From Clostridia bacterium (GTDB lineage: Bacteria; Bacillota; Clostridia; Christensenellales; Borkfalkiaceae): DNA of 64,000 bases. The notes under the pieces were generated by a model. It had not been told where the DNA came from, made no database searches, and saw only the letters and a list, made by a program, of their open reading frames with translations. Below, piece by piece: positions 7,928 through 15,323 of this stretch. Numbering within the stretch: position 1 is the first letter of the stretch; each line of letters opens with the position of its first letter. Location of the stretch: contig CAAGGZ010000098.1 in assembly GCA_900769545.1 (NCBI GenBank), positions 1 through 64,000 of the forward strand, read 5' to 3'. Position numbers and translations under genes: made by a program.

Positions 7928-8725
7928 ATGAAAAAAACTACAATACAAATGTTGACCACTTGCTTGTTGTGCGGTATGATATTCTCGACTATGAGCTGCG
8001 CAGGTATTGACGAGTCTGTATCGAAGGATTCATCTTCAAGTTTTGAAAGCAGTATATCCGAAAATGAAACTCAATCTTATTTACAATCGGAGGATACGGG
8101 AGATTCTTCTAGCATTGAAGAAACAGTTTCTTTTGAGGAAAGCAGTTTGGAAGAAAGCTCCTCAGAGAATAGTAGTAGTATAGAGGAAAGCAGTTCGGAA
8201 GAAAGCTCCTCAGAGAATAGTAGTATAGAGGAAAGCAGTTCGGAAGAAAGTTCTTCAGAGGATAGCAGTGAGGAAAAAGAACCTATTAGACATTATCCAT
8301 ATCAAATTGGTGATACTGTGGAAGATTTCTCATTGATGTTATCGGACGGCAGTATGTTTACATTGTCTGAGGCATTGCAAGACAACAAACTTGTGATTGT
8401 TAAATTTTGGGCGACGTGGTGTCAGCCTTGTGTGATGGAATGGGGTGCTATGACAGAGGCATTTTACGATTATCAAGATGATGTATTGATACTTTGTATT
8501 AGTTTAACCGATTCTGATCAAGAAATTGAGGAGTACAAGAAGGACAATAATCTTCCTTTTGCTATGGCGAGCGATTCTCTTAAATTAAGCGACGAGTTTG
8601 GTGTTGCTGCGATTCCGCATAAATTTGTCATTGACCGTAACGGTATTTTGGTTGAGAGTAAGGTGGGTTCGGTGACGGATGCAGCGGAATATGTAAAGTT
8701 ATTTGAGCGGTATTGCGCAGATTGA
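7928..8725 (+). CDS. Thioredoxin-like (TlpA/ResA-type) lipoprotein with Ser/Glu linker
   Basis: The 265-residue product has a signal peptide with lipobox MSC (Cys near residue 23), a linker of about 90 residues made almost only of Ser, Glu, Asn and Asp, then a thioredoxin fold from about residue 125 to the end. The active site is WATWCQPCVMEW near residue 165, a WCxxC disulfide centre, and a cis-Pro segment AAIPHKFVID follows. TlpA/ResA proteins are membrane-anchored extracytoplasmic reductases; the partner here is unknown. I start at ATG 7928, with AGGAGGTG spaced properly, not at GTG 7919, which lies in the ribosome binding site. Nucleotides 8136-8280 of the linker are near-perfect tandem repeats of about 45-48 bp, so its length probably varies. 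Monocistronic. Confidence 0.9.
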   Translation: MKKTTIQMLTTCLLCGMIFSTMSCAGIDESVSKDSSSSFESSISENETQSYLQSEDTGDSSSIEETVSFEESSLEESSSENSSSIEESSSEESSSENSSIEESSSEESSSEDSSEEKEPIRHYPYQIGDTVEDFSLMLSDGSMFTLSEALQDNKLVIVKFWATWCQPCVMEWGAMTEAFYDYQDDVLILCISLTDSDQEIEEYKKDNNLPFAMASDSLKLSDEFGVAAIPHKFVIDRNGILVESKVGSVTDAAEYVKLFERYCAD

Positions 8726-8746
8726 AAAATAAATGAATTTTAATAG

Positions 8747-8776
8747 GAAGCAGACAAGGAGAGCCTTGTCTGCTTC
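8747..8776 (+). terminator. Hairpin terminator after the thioredoxin-like lipoprotein
   Basis: GAAGCAGACAAGG, loop AGAG, CCTTGTCTGCTTC: a perfect 13-bp stem, with only a short T tract (ATTTAT). Confidence 0.8.
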
Positions 8777-8853
8777 ATTTATCATATTGGAAAATTGGCG
8801 ATAGTTTTTTATGCGTCGAAAAAAGGCTTTTAAACGCTTATTTTCGCGTAAAT

Positions 8854-8988
8854 ATATGCCCACCGCCCCATAAGTCGTTAAAAAGGGGATTTGTGCGTTT
8901 TAGGGCATATGCGGGCATCCGCAAAAAAGCCCAAAAGAGCTTTTATCGGGGGCAATGGAAGCAAAAAATAGGGGGAGAGGAGCTCCCA
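8854..8988. other. Intergenic block of nested inverted repeats, no gene seen
   Basis: In the 412-nt gap, ATATGCCC (8854-8861) pairs with GGGCATAT (8903-8910) and encloses CCCC/GGGG (8866-8869 with 8885-8888). A GCGGgcatCCGC hairpin follows immediately, and a GGGAG/CTCCC palindrome lies near 8975-8986. I found no open frame, tRNA or known ncRNA. It could be a small RNA or a decayed repeat. Confidence 0.35.
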
Positions 8989-9041
8989 TTAAAAAAATAA
9001 AAAAAAATTACTAAAAAAGCGGAAAAATTTTCAAAAAAGTC

Positions 9042-9070
9042 TTGAAATTGTGCGCGAAATCTGTTAAACT
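9042..9070 (+). promoter_or_regulatory. Putative promoter of the P-loop protein gene
   Basis: TTGAAA (9042-9047), 17 bp, TAAACT (9065-9070), 67 nt before ATG 9138. Confidence 0.6.
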
Positions 9071-9137
9071 ATAGTAAACCGAGAAAGAGAACTTTTCAGC
9101 TCGGAAAAGTACGACAAAAATCTGGGAGGATTTTATT

Positions 9138-9545
9138 ATGATTAAAGTAATTTACGGCGCAAAAGGTACTGGTAAGACCAAGATGATGATTGATGCGGCA
9201 AACGGCGCGGTCAACGAAGCAAAAGGTCACATGATTTTCATCACCGATACCAAGCGTTATATGTATGATTTAGAACGTGAGATTCGTTTTATCGACGTTA
9301 GCGAATATGACGTAGCAGGTGAAGCGGCTCTTTGTGGATTTATTAAAGGCGTTATCGCAGGTAACCACGATAATGAATATGTTTACATCGACGGTATCGT
9401 TCGTATTGCAGGTAAGCCTATTGCAGAAATGGCAGCGTTCTTCTATATGCTCGAAAAAGTAGCGAAGAACGACAACCTCGTTGTTACGGTTTCCGTTTCG
9501 GCTGCGAAAGAAGAACTTCCCGATTTCGTAACCAAATATCTGTAA
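9138..9545 (+). CDS. Small P-loop ATP-binding protein, function unknown
   Basis: A 135-residue protein with Walker A GAKGTGKT at residues 7-14, a core FITDTKRYMYDLE and a YVYIDGIVRIAG strand that could be Walker B (acidic D near 86). It lacks the rest of any AAA or kinase domain, so it is a minimal P-loop fold. Similar short proteins occur in Clostridia without a known job. It has its own promoter, ribosome binding site GGGAGGAT and terminator, so it is probably monocistronic. The codon use is fairly optimised, which hints at good expression. I cannot assign a substrate. Confidence 0.8.
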   Translation: MIKVIYGAKGTGKTKMMIDAANGAVNEAKGHMIFITDTKRYMYDLEREIRFIDVSEYDVAGEAALCGFIKGVIAGNHDNEYVYIDGIVRIAGKPIAEMAAFFYMLEKVAKNDNLVVTVSVSAAKEELPDFVTKYL

Positions 9546-9570
9546 TTTACGACATTGAATGTGGGAGGAT

Positions 9571-9600
9571 AGCCGAGCGGTCTTTCCGTTCGGCTTTTCT
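9571..9600 (+). terminator. Intrinsic terminator of the P-loop gene
   Basis: AGCCGAGCGG pairs with CCGTTCGGCT with one internal mismatch, followed by TTTTC. Confidence 0.8.
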
Positions 9601-9607
9601 AATAAAC

Positions 9608-9730
9608 GGAGCTTATAAACGCTCCTGTAAATGGCTATAAATAAGTGAGAGAAGCATAAAGGGGAGAATAGCGGAAAAGGATGAGTCGCGCGAAGTATGG
9701 CGCGTGTGACCGCTCCCGAAAGGTATCGGG
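9608..9730 (+). promoter_or_regulatory. Hairpin-rich leader of thrC, class unrecognised
   Basis: Three hairpins lie between the previous terminator and thrC: GGAGC/GCTCC (9608-9612 with 9621-9625), a composite stem AGCGG/CCGCT (9670-9674 with 9710-9714) enclosing CGCGC/GCGCG (9687-9691 with 9700-9704), and CCCGA/TCGGG (9715-9719 with 9726-9730). There is no T-box GGTGG motif and no T tract, so an attenuator is not demonstrated. Confidence 0.35.
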
Positions 9731-9759
9731 AAAAACGAATCCAAAGAGGTAGGTAGATT

Positions 9760-11292
9760 ATGTATTTTATCAGCACGAGAGGCGGGGAAAGAGTAACTGG
9801 CGCGCAAGCGATTGTGCAAGGGCTCGCAAAGAACGGCGGTTTGTACGTACCCGAAACGTTCCCGTCCGTGACAAAAGAAGAATTGGAGCAGATGCTGGAG
9901 ATGAACTATGCAGAGCGCGCTGCGTTCGTGCTTGGGAAATATCTGGCGGAGGAGCTGGGCGCAGACTATTTAAAAGAGTCCTGCGAAAAGGCGTATTCCT
10001 CGTTCGAGGGGAAAGACCCTGTTCCGCTTGTTAAAATTGACGGCGAAATGTACGTTTTGGAATTGTTCCACGGCCCCACTTGTGCTTTTAAAGATATGGC
10101 GTTGACGGTATTGCCGTATTTGATGAAAAAGAGCTGTGAAGTGACGGGTATCAAGGACGATATTCTTATCCTTGCGGCGACGAGCGGCGACACAGGCAAA
10201 GCGGCATTGGAAGGTTTCCGTGACGTTCCCGGGACGAAGGTAGCGGTGTTCTATCCCGACGAAGGCGTTGCGAAGATGCAGCGTTTGCAAATGTGCGTAC
10301 AGGACGGCGATAACGTGTTCGTTTCTGCGGTGAAGGGCAATTTCGACGATTGTCAGCGCGCCGTAAAGAAGCTGTTCGCTTCCGAAGAATTTAACGCAAC
10401 GCTTGCGAAAAAACACATTCGTTTGTCGAGCGCGAACTCTATCAACTTCGGGCGTCTTGCTCCGCAAATTGCCTACTATTTCTCTGCGTATTTGGATTTG
10501 CTTAGCGCAGAGCAGATTGAAATGGGCGACGAAATCGATTTCGTTGTTCCGACGGGGAACTTTGGGGATATTTTGGCAGGCTGGTATGCAAAGCAAATGG
10601 GCTTGCCTGTGAGAAAGCTGGTTTGCGCGTCTAACCGCAATAAGGTTTTGGCGGACTTTTTCGCAAACGGCGTTTACAACGTAAGAAGAAATTTCTTCCG
10701 TACTATGTCGCCCTCAATGGATATTCTCATTTCGTCTAATTTGGAGCGTTTGCTCTTTGAAATCAGCGGCAGAGACGCGGAGCTTACCGCAAAGCGTATG
10801 AAGCAGCTTGCAGAAGAAAAGGAATATTCGATTACATCGGCGGAAAAGGCGAAGCTCGATAAGGAATTTTATGGCGGCTTTGCGAGCGAGGACGATACGG
10901 TAGAAGCCATGTACGATATTTTCGAGGAATACGGTTATGCTATGGACACGCACACGGGGGTTGCTCTCGCTGTGTATGCGCAGTATAAGGAATTTCTTGA
11001 AAAAGACGATAAGAGGGATACGACGCCTATCGTTGTGCTTTCGACGGCGAATCCTTACAAGTTCCCTCAGGACGTATTGTATGCGTTGTCGGGGAACGAC
11101 GTAAAGGACAGCTTTAAGGGGATTAAGCGCTTGAATTTGTTGACGGCAATGAAACCGCCTAAGAGCTTGTTGGATTTGCGTTATCGTCCGCTCCGTTTCA
11201 AGACGGTGGTGGCGAATGACCTTGCGAAAATGTCGGAAGAAATTTTGCGTTTCGCGGACGGAGAAATTATTCCCGTTCCCGATCAAAAGTAA
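9760..11292 (+). CDS. thrC: Threonine synthase
   Basis: PLP enzyme converting O-phosphohomoserine to threonine and phosphate. The 510-residue protein matches the longer threonine synthase class: MYFISTRGGERVTGAQAI at the N-terminus, the PLP lysine in GPTCAFKDMAL (about residue 112), the SGDTGKAALEGF loop, SSANSINFGRLAPQIAYY and PTGNFGDILAGWYAK for phosphate and PLP binding. Start ATG 9760 follows AAAGAGGTAGG. It stands alone here, with no hom or thrB nearby, so regulation would be by its own leader. Confidence 0.95.
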   Translation: MYFISTRGGERVTGAQAIVQGLAKNGGLYVPETFPSVTKEELEQMLEMNYAERAAFVLGKYLAEELGADYLKESCEKAYSSFEGKDPVPLVKIDGEMYVLELFHGPTCAFKDMALTVLPYLMKKSCEVTGIKDDILILAATSGDTGKAALEGFRDVPGTKVAVFYPDEGVAKMQRLQMCVQDGDNVFVSAVKGNFDDCQRAVKKLFASEEFNATLAKKHIRLSSANSINFGRLAPQIAYYFSAYLDLLSAEQIEMGDEIDFVVPTGNFGDILAGWYAKQMGLPVRKLVCASNRNKVLADFFANGVYNVRRNFFRTMSPSMDILISSNLERLLFEISGRDAELTAKRMKQLAEEKEYSITSAEKAKLDKEFYGGFASEDDTVEAMYDIFEEYGYAMDTHTGVALAVYAQYKEFLEKDDKRDTTPIVVLSTANPYKFPQDVLYALSGNDVKDSFKGIKRLNLLTAMKPPKSLLDLRYRPLRFKTVVANDLAKMSEEILRFADGEIIPVPDQK

Positions 11293-11377
11293 AAATAAGA
11301 CGCGGACGCGTTCTTGTGTATTTGGTGATAAATTCCGTCATTTTATGTGAAGAGCATTAAGGGGCGGAATTTTGTAT

Positions 11378-11406
11378 TTGCCTTTTATAAAGCGGTGTGC
11401 TATAAT
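11378..11406 (+). promoter_or_regulatory. Promoter of the DUF5685 operon
   Basis: TTGCCT (11378-11383), 17 bp, TATAAT (11401-11406). It lies inside the longest open frame of the next gene and therefore rules out upstream starts. Confidence 0.75.
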
Positions 11407-11427
11407 GGGCATAAGGAAAGGTGGACT

Positions 11428-12318
11428 ATGTTTGGATACGTTCGTGCGGATACGCCGTATTTATTTATCAAAGACGAAACGCTGTATCGCGCCATGTATT
11501 GCGGCGTATGCAAGGGTATCGCCGAGGTTTGCGGCCACAGTGCGAGAATGGGGCTTTCTTACGACGTTACTTTCCTTTCCGTCATTCTGCACAACATTGC
11601 AGGAATCGACGTAAAAATCGAGAAATCACACTGTTTAACCCATTGTGTCCGCTCCCGTCAAATGGCGAACGTGGACGAGCTGACAAGACAGCTCGGCGCA
11701 TTGAATACGCTACTCGTATATTATAAGTACACCGACGATATTCAGGACGGAGACAAGGGACGAGGCAAACGCTTATGGTTTAAAAAGGGCTTTCAGCGAG
11801 CGGCCCGTAAATACCCCGAAATCGCGCGAATTGTGCGAGATAATCTCTCCGCTCAGGAGAGGGCGGAAAAGGCGAAAATAGACAGCGTAGACCGCGCTGC
11901 GGACGCCACGGCGACAATGCTTGCGGAGTTTTCCGATTACGCTTTAAAGGATAAGGCGAATAGTTATACGAGAAACCTGTTTTATGCGGTTGGGAAATGG
12001 ATATATCTCATCGACGCGTTAGACGATTACGATAAGGATAAGAAAAAGGGCGCGTATAATCCGTTTTTGCTTGCATATAAAGCGGAGAGCAGGGAAGCCC
12101 TGCTCAAGGGCGATAAGGGCGAGGAAGTGCAATACGTATTCCACGCGTTATTCTTTGATATTCGGGAGAATTTATCGCATATTAAGTTCCCGTTCAATCG
12201 GGATTTATCGGACAATATTTTATTGCGCGGATTGCCTGTAATGACGAAAAAAATTATGAACGGTTGCAACTGCAAAGGAAAAAAGGATAAAACCGTTTCA
12301 GTGGAAGATAATAAATAG
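11428..12318 (+). CDS. DUF5685-type Cys-containing protein
   Basis: A 296-residue protein opening MFGYVRADTPYLFIKDETLYRAMYCGVCKG, the pattern I associate with DUF5685 family proteins of Clostridia. Conserved cysteines are the CGVC pair near residues 25-28, a Cys in SHCLTHC and a C-terminal CNCKGK, which together could bind a metal or cluster. The centre is helical and acidic/basic (DALDDYDKDKKKGAYNPF). Start at ATG 11428 after GAAAGGTGG; the frame continues upstream to 11347 but that part covers the promoter. It heads an operon with the J-like protein (22 nt gap) and a membrane protein. Function unknown. Confidence 0.82.
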   Translation: MFGYVRADTPYLFIKDETLYRAMYCGVCKGIAEVCGHSARMGLSYDVTFLSVILHNIAGIDVKIEKSHCLTHCVRSRQMANVDELTRQLGALNTLLVYYKYTDDIQDGDKGRGKRLWFKKGFQRAARKYPEIARIVRDNLSAQERAEKAKIDSVDRAADATATMLAEFSDYALKDKANSYTRNLFYAVGKWIYLIDALDDYDKDKKKGAYNPFLLAYKAESREALLKGDKGEEVQYVFHALFFDIRENLSHIKFPFNRDLSDNILLRGLPVMTKKIMNGCNCKGKKDKTVSVEDNK

Positions 12319-12339
12319 AAAGAGTTTATTGGAGTAGAA

Positions 12340-12966
12340 ATGAAAGAATATTACGAAGTTTTCGGTTTGCCCGAAACCGCTACGGATGAAGAAATTGCCG
12401 TAAGATATAAGGAATTAAAAGAAAAATACGGCGAAGAGAGATGGTTGGACGGGGAAGCCGGTAACGAAGCTGCGAAGAATTTAACGAAGCTGGAGACGGC
12501 GTACCGTGAAATTATGGCGACGAGAAAAGAACAAAAGACAAATACCGAAGGGCAAAACGCTTATGAGGAAATTTCGCAGCTCTTAAAAGAGGATAAAATC
12601 GCCGAAGCGCAGGCAAAGCTCGACGATTTTAACGAAAGAAGCGCGGAGTGGCATTATTTGCAAGCTGTAGTTTTTTATAAGAAAAATTGGACGAACGACA
12701 GCAAAAAACAGCTTGAAATCGCGATGCAGATGGATCCCGATAACGTGAAATACCGTAACGCTTACGGAAAAATGAACGCAAAGAATGATTATCAGCAACA
12801 GCAGGCGCACGAACAGCGGCAACAGCAAAATCCTTATACAAGGGACGGAATGCCTATGGATGACGACCCTATGATGGGCGGAAACGCTTGTTCGAACTGC
12901 ATTTCTTGTTGTTATACCTACCTTTGCGTGGACTGTTTGTTCAGTCTTTGCTGCGGTTGTCGTTAA
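12340..12966 (+). CDS. J-domain-like protein lacking HPD, with Cys-rich tail
   Basis: Residues 1-65 fit a DnaJ-type J domain (YYEVFGLPETATDEEIAVRY, then a later helix LTKLETAYREIM) but the HPD tripeptide expected after KEKY is replaced by GEERW, so DnaK ATPase stimulation is unlikely by the usual mechanism. Residues about 70-140 look like TPR-type helices (AEWHYLQAVVFYKKNW). A Gln-rich stretch leads to a tail of about 26 residues with eight Cys (CSNCISCCYTYLCVDC...CCGC). 208 residues in all. It sits 22 nt after the DUF5685 gene and 6 nt before a membrane protein, suggesting one complex. The Cys tail could bind metal or be membrane-associated. Confidence 0.8.
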   Translation: MKEYYEVFGLPETATDEEIAVRYKELKEKYGEERWLDGEAGNEAAKNLTKLETAYREIMATRKEQKTNTEGQNAYEEISQLLKEDKIAEAQAKLDDFNERSAEWHYLQAVVFYKKNWTNDSKKQLEIAMQMDPDNVKYRNAYGKMNAKNDYQQQQAHEQRQQQNPYTRDGMPMDDDPMMGGNACSNCISCCYTYLCVDCLFSLCCGCR

Positions 12967-12972
12967 GCGAAA

Positions 12973-13500
12973 ATGAAGAAGAAAATTACGGCGTACGAAA
13001 TTGCATTGTCGGCGCTCGCTTGCGCTATGGCAACGGTGCTATTGACGATAGGGATTTACTCGGAATTGTTGCTCTTTACGGGCTATTTATTCGGAGCAAT
13101 CGCGTTGATGTTACCGCTCGCTAAGCAGAGCTATCGAGGCTATGCGTTGGCGTACGTGGGGACGAGCTTGCTTTCGTTGCTGTTGAATCCCGCAAGGATT
13201 TTTGATTTATTGCCGTTTGTATGCTTTTTCGGCTTGCATCCGTTGATTAACGAATTGCAATTAAAAAGCAAAATCAATAGATGGGTGGCTTGCGCGCTCA
13301 AGGCGTTGTGGTTTGATATAACGATGTATCTCGTTTGGTTTTTCCTCTTTGACGCTGCGTTGGATATTCCCATTGACCCAAAATATATTTTACCGATTGT
13401 TCTGGTTTTGGGTTCGGCATTTTTCGTGTTTTATGATTATGCCATGTATAAATGGCGGTACGCCGTCAATGTGTTGGTAAAGCGAATTAAGAAGAAATGA
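12973..13500 (+). CDS. Polytopic membrane protein, ECF S-component-like topology
   Basis: 175 residues with about five or six hydrophobic helices (for example 10-32, 36-50, 57-75, 80-97, 108-130, 140-160) and a basic C-terminus VKRIKKK. The size and topology resemble ECF transporter substrate-binding subunits, yet no diagnostic motif is visible, so this is only a topology match. It starts 6 nt after the J-like gene and is the last member of that three-gene operon. Confidence 0.7.
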   Translation: MKKKITAYEIALSALACAMATVLLTIGIYSELLLFTGYLFGAIALMLPLAKQSYRGYALAYVGTSLLSLLLNPARIFDLLPFVCFFGLHPLINELQLKSKINRWVACALKALWFDITMYLVWFFLFDAALDIPIDPKYILPIVLVLGSAFFVFYDYAMYKWRYAVNVLVKRIKKK

Positions 13501-13562
13501 ACGGGGCAGGGTTGCGTTGAGCGACAATTTTCCCCATAATACGATAGGAGGGACAAGAGTTT

Positions 13563-14990
13563 ATGATAGAAAAAAACAATATCATTTGCGCGGTAACAGA
13601 CGCCATCGGCTCGAACGGCGAAGGTATTATTCGCCATGAAGGAATCACGTTCTTTGTCCCTGCTTGCTTGCCGGGCGAGAAGGTTCGCTTTAAGGTATTG
13701 AAGATAAAGGACAATATCGGCTACGGCAAGGTTGAGGAGATTTTAACACCTGCGGAGGAGCGTGTGCGTGAAAAATGCCCTGTCTTTTCCCGTTGCGGTG
13801 GGTGTTGTTTGCAGCATCTTGACTATACGGCGCAGCTCGCGCATAAGGCGTACATTGTAAAAGAAGCTCTGCGGAAGATTGCAGGAATTCATAAGGAAAT
13901 TCCCTTTGCGATTAAGAGCGATACGCCCTACGGCTACCGTAATAAATTACAGATTCCCGTAGGCGTTGATAAAGAGGGTAAAAACGTCATCGGATTTTAT
14001 GCGGAGCACAGTCATCGTATTGTGCCTGTAACGGCGTGCGCTATCCACCCTGAATGGGCGGAAAGGCTGATTGTCATTGTCAAACGGTATATGACGGAAT
14101 GCGCTGTACGCGGTTATGATGAAACGACGAAAAAGGGCGCTCTGCGCCATATCGTGGCGAGAGAAATCGGCGGTAAATACATTATTACGTTGGTTACGGC
14201 GAAGAAGGAGCTCCCCAACTTGCCCTATCTTATCGGGTTATTGTCGGAGTCGTTTAGATGCTTTTCCTTGTATCTTAATTTCAATGACGCAGATACCAAT
14301 GTGATCTTTGGAAAAGAGTTTCAACTCGTACATGGTGCAGGCATTTTTGAGGGAGAGGAGCAGGGTATCCGCTATGAAGCAGGGCCTGTCACTTTCTTAC
14401 AGGTCAATGAAAACGTGCGTACAAAGCTGTATAAAGACGCATTAAAAACCGTTTGCGCAGACGGCGACGAAGTGGTTGTGGACGCATACTCGGGCGGCGG
14501 CTTGCTTACGGCGATGATTGCGAAAAAGGCAAAGAGAGTGTACGGGATAGAGCTGGAAGAAGAGGCTTCCCGTTGCGCGGACTCCTTGAAAGAGAAAAAC
14601 GGCTTGGAAAATATGACGAATATCTGTGGGTACGTGGAAGAAAAACTGCCTGCGGTGTTAGAAAAGGAAAAGGGCGAAAAGTTGCGCCTGATTCTCGATC
14701 CGCCTCGCGCAGGAATTGCGAGAAGCGTGTTAAAAGCGCTGCTTGAAAGCGGTATTCCGCAGTTGACGTTGATTAGTTGTAATCCTGCGACGCTCGCAAG
14801 AGATTTGGGGATTTTGACGGGCAGATTGATAGAAGTTGAGGGCGAGTTGGTGAAAAACCCTGCGTATGCGGAGCTTAACGACGGGGAAACGCTCGACGGA
14901 TATTATGAAATTGAGCGCATTCAGCCGTATGATATGTTCCCCCAGACCAAACACGTGGAGACGCTCGTTTGCCTTGCTCGCAAGGCATAA
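13563..14990 (+). CDS. rlmD: TrmA/RlmD-family 23S rRNA uracil-5-methyltransferase
   Basis: SAM-dependent m5U methyltransferase of the RumA/RlmD/RlmCD family, 475 residues. Order: N-terminal TRAM-like RNA-binding domain (about 8-60), an Fe-S cluster motif CPVFSRCGGCCLQH near 75-88, the central domain, and the Rossmann fold with VDAYSGGGLLTAMIA, the LDPPRAG loop and catalytic ISCNPATLARD near 405. The tail MFPQTKHVETL is the usual family ending. RlmD and RlmCD target different uridines, and the sequence alone does not settle which applies. Ribosome binding site AGGAGGGACAAG precedes ATG 13563. Its last 31 nt of conserved tail recur 207 bp downstream. Confidence 0.88.
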   Translation: MIEKNNIICAVTDAIGSNGEGIIRHEGITFFVPACLPGEKVRFKVLKIKDNIGYGKVEEILTPAEERVREKCPVFSRCGGCCLQHLDYTAQLAHKAYIVKEALRKIAGIHKEIPFAIKSDTPYGYRNKLQIPVGVDKEGKNVIGFYAEHSHRIVPVTACAIHPEWAERLIVIVKRYMTECAVRGYDETTKKGALRHIVAREIGGKYIITLVTAKKELPNLPYLIGLLSESFRCFSLYLNFNDADTNVIFGKEFQLVHGAGIFEGEEQGIRYEAGPVTFLQVNENVRTKLYKDALKTVCADGDEVVVDAYSGGGLLTAMIAKKAKRVYGIELEEEASRCADSLKEKNGLENMTNICGYVEEKLPAVLEKEKGEKLRLILDPPRAGIARSVLKALLESGIPQLTLISCNPATLARDLGILTGRLIEVEGELVKNPAYAELNDGETLDGYYEIERIQPYDMFPQTKHVETLVCLARKA

Positions 14991-15003
14991 GAAAAAAGGA
15001 AAA

Positions 15004-15036
15004 CGACCTGTGTCGTGCTTGCACGAATACAGGTCG
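15004..15036 (+). terminator. Nested perfect hairpin after rlmD
   Basis: CGACCTGT...ACAGGTCG encloses TCGTGC-tt-GCACGA; a T-rich stretch (TTTACTTTTTT) starts a few bases downstream. Confidence 0.75.
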
Positions 15037-15141
15037 AATTTACTTTTTTAAGCGTTGTGAAACAGCGGAAACGAGGGCTTGCGTGTGTTTGAGTCCGCCG
15101 TCGGCGCGAGACGGACATACATTCTCCTTTTAAGGGAATAT

Positions 15142-15198
15142 ATGTTCCCCCAGACCAAACACGTGGAGACATTGGTTCAATTATCCCACAAAACATAA
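15142..15198 (+). pseudogene. 3' relic of a second RlmD-type gene
   Basis: Eighteen codons, MFPQTKHVETLVQLSHKT, are a typical C-terminus of a TrmA-family methyltransferase. The first 31 nt of this region (from 15140) are identical to the end of rlmD (14933-14963), then the two diverge, with a different but family-like ending. No ribosome binding site or upstream domain remains, so it is a leftover from duplication, replacement or deletion of a paralogue. Terminator at 15209-15240 still follows it. Confidence 0.7.
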
Positions 15199-15208
15199 AT
15201 AAAAACAA

Positions 15209-15242
15209 ACGGGTGTTTTGAGAAAAAACGCTCGTTTTTTTC
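15209..15242 (+). terminator. Terminator after the RlmD relic
   Basis: AAACGGGTGTTTT, loop GAGA, AAAACGCTCGTTT: 13 pairs with two G-U, followed by T residues. Confidence 0.8.
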
Positions 15243-15261
15243 ATTTAATTTGTTCAAGGCA

Positions 15262-15290
15262 TTGTGTTTTGTTCGGAAATATGTTATAAT
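15262..15290 (+). promoter_or_regulatory. Promoter of the M28 peptidase operon
   Basis: TTGTGT (15262-15267), 17 bp, TATAAT (15285-15290), 34 nt before ATG 15324. Confidence 0.7.
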
Positions 15291-15323
15291 GAGAGTATCT
15301 TAAAGGCTTTTTAAGGAGCGAAA

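Noticed and set aside
9600..9759. T-box leader for thrC
   Set aside because: No GGTGG antiterminator motif and no terminator.
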